Assembly: GCA_012840465.1 (NCBI GenBank)
Contig: DULJ01000027.1
Location: forward strand, 1-52,875
DNA length: 52,875 nucleotides
Origin: Caryophanales bacterium
GTDB taxonomy: Bacteria > Bacillota > Bacilli > Bacillales > Bacillaceae_J
Reading direction: 5' to 3'
Part shown: piece after piece, positions 52,704 to 52,875 of the stretch
Numbering within the stretch: position 1 is the first letter of the stretch
Layout: each line of letters opens with the position of its first letter
Notes under the pieces: generated by a model
Database searches by the model: none
What the model was told of the DNA's origin: nothing
What the model saw: the letters and a program-made list of their open reading frames with translations, nothing else
Translations under genes and position numbers: made by a program

Positions 52704-52875
52704 ATTTAACTTTATTCAGCAGAAGTCTCCCACTTTCATAAGTGGTGGGATGAATGCAAGTTAGTATTTTAAATTCAGTGGGGGTACAAACCCCTGCTGA
52801 ATAAAGTTAAAGCCTCCGGCGGATGCCTCAGATTTTAAAAGGTAGCTTTTCGAGCAAGCTCGAAAAAATCTGGGC
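52704..52875 (+). repeat. 172-bp dispersed repeat, copy 2 (runs off window)
   Basis: Inverted relative to copy 1 at 41793-41964. TTTAACTTTATTCAGCAG (52705-52722) pairs perfectly with CTGCTGAATAAAGTTAAA (52794-52811), and inside are further hairpins (CCCACTT...AAGTGGTGGG, TTCAGTGGGGGT...ACCCCTGCTGAA). It contains no ORF or transposase in the visible part. Confidence 0.9.

Overview
The window reads as chromosome of a low-GC, endospore-forming member of the Bacillaceae (Bacillus/Neobacillus type). The support is AGGAGG-type ribosome binding sites with many TTG/GTG starts, spore genes (Hsp20/GerP-like cluster, YjcZ, CwlJ, KinB-like kinase), a TPP riboswitch before thiC, xpaC-yaaN, flotillin and cydAB. 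Genes lie in short operons on both strands separated by intrinsic terminators. I see no rRNA, tRNA, CRISPR, prophage or intact transposase.

Layout. 1-4.7 kb: end of a zinc-ribbon gene, a three-gene spore cluster, YjcZ, topB, then a decayed FusB-like remnant and a 53-bp palindromic tandem repeat. 4.7-13.1 kb: serpin lipoprotein, DUF4362 lipoprotein, folE with a pteridine-reductase-like SDR, aldo/keto reductase, a LysR/YeiH divergent pair, and a globin-coupled chemoreceptor with a CZB domain. 13.2-19.4 kb: rlmA behind a terminator-type leader, xpaC-yaaN, floT facing a YisP-like prenyl enzyme, and a tiny FbpA-like gene with a cre site at its promoter. 19.6-24.6 kb: KinB-like kinase, cydAB, a glutaredoxin with CsoR/CstR-like operators, and a HesB-like gene with an in-frame UGA followed by a SECIS-like hairpin. 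24.6-31.2 kb: GH26-like hydrolase, DUF1284, TPP riboswitch and thiC, TraB-like protein, ArAE exporter. 31.2-41.4 kb: small membrane proteins, a HAD phosphatase, CarD-like and MarR regulators sharing paired operators, PhnA-like protein, ArsB-like permease, metallophosphoesterase with a PepF remnant, MFS exporter. 41.4-52.9 kb: a chemoreceptor whose C-terminus is encoded by a dispersed repeat, cwlJ, corA behind a structured leader, VanZ-like protein, deoD, L,D-transpeptidase, ric/scdA, a PHB-depolymerase-like esterase, and a second inverted copy of the repeat.

How the genes connect. Redox and iron-sulfur functions recur (glutaredoxin, HesB-like candidate selenoprotein, Ric, cytochrome bd). Sporulation and germination genes are scattered (GerP-like, KinB-like, CwlJ, YjcZ). 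floT and the YisP-like gene may both serve membrane organisation.

The strongest candidates for something undescribed are, in order: the HesB-like selenoprotein (23943-24230), the rlmA leader (13289-13353), the corA structured leader (45450-45573), the folE-SDR pair with a D-F-K active site, and the inverted 172-bp repeat. All calls come from reading the sequence; no database search was run.
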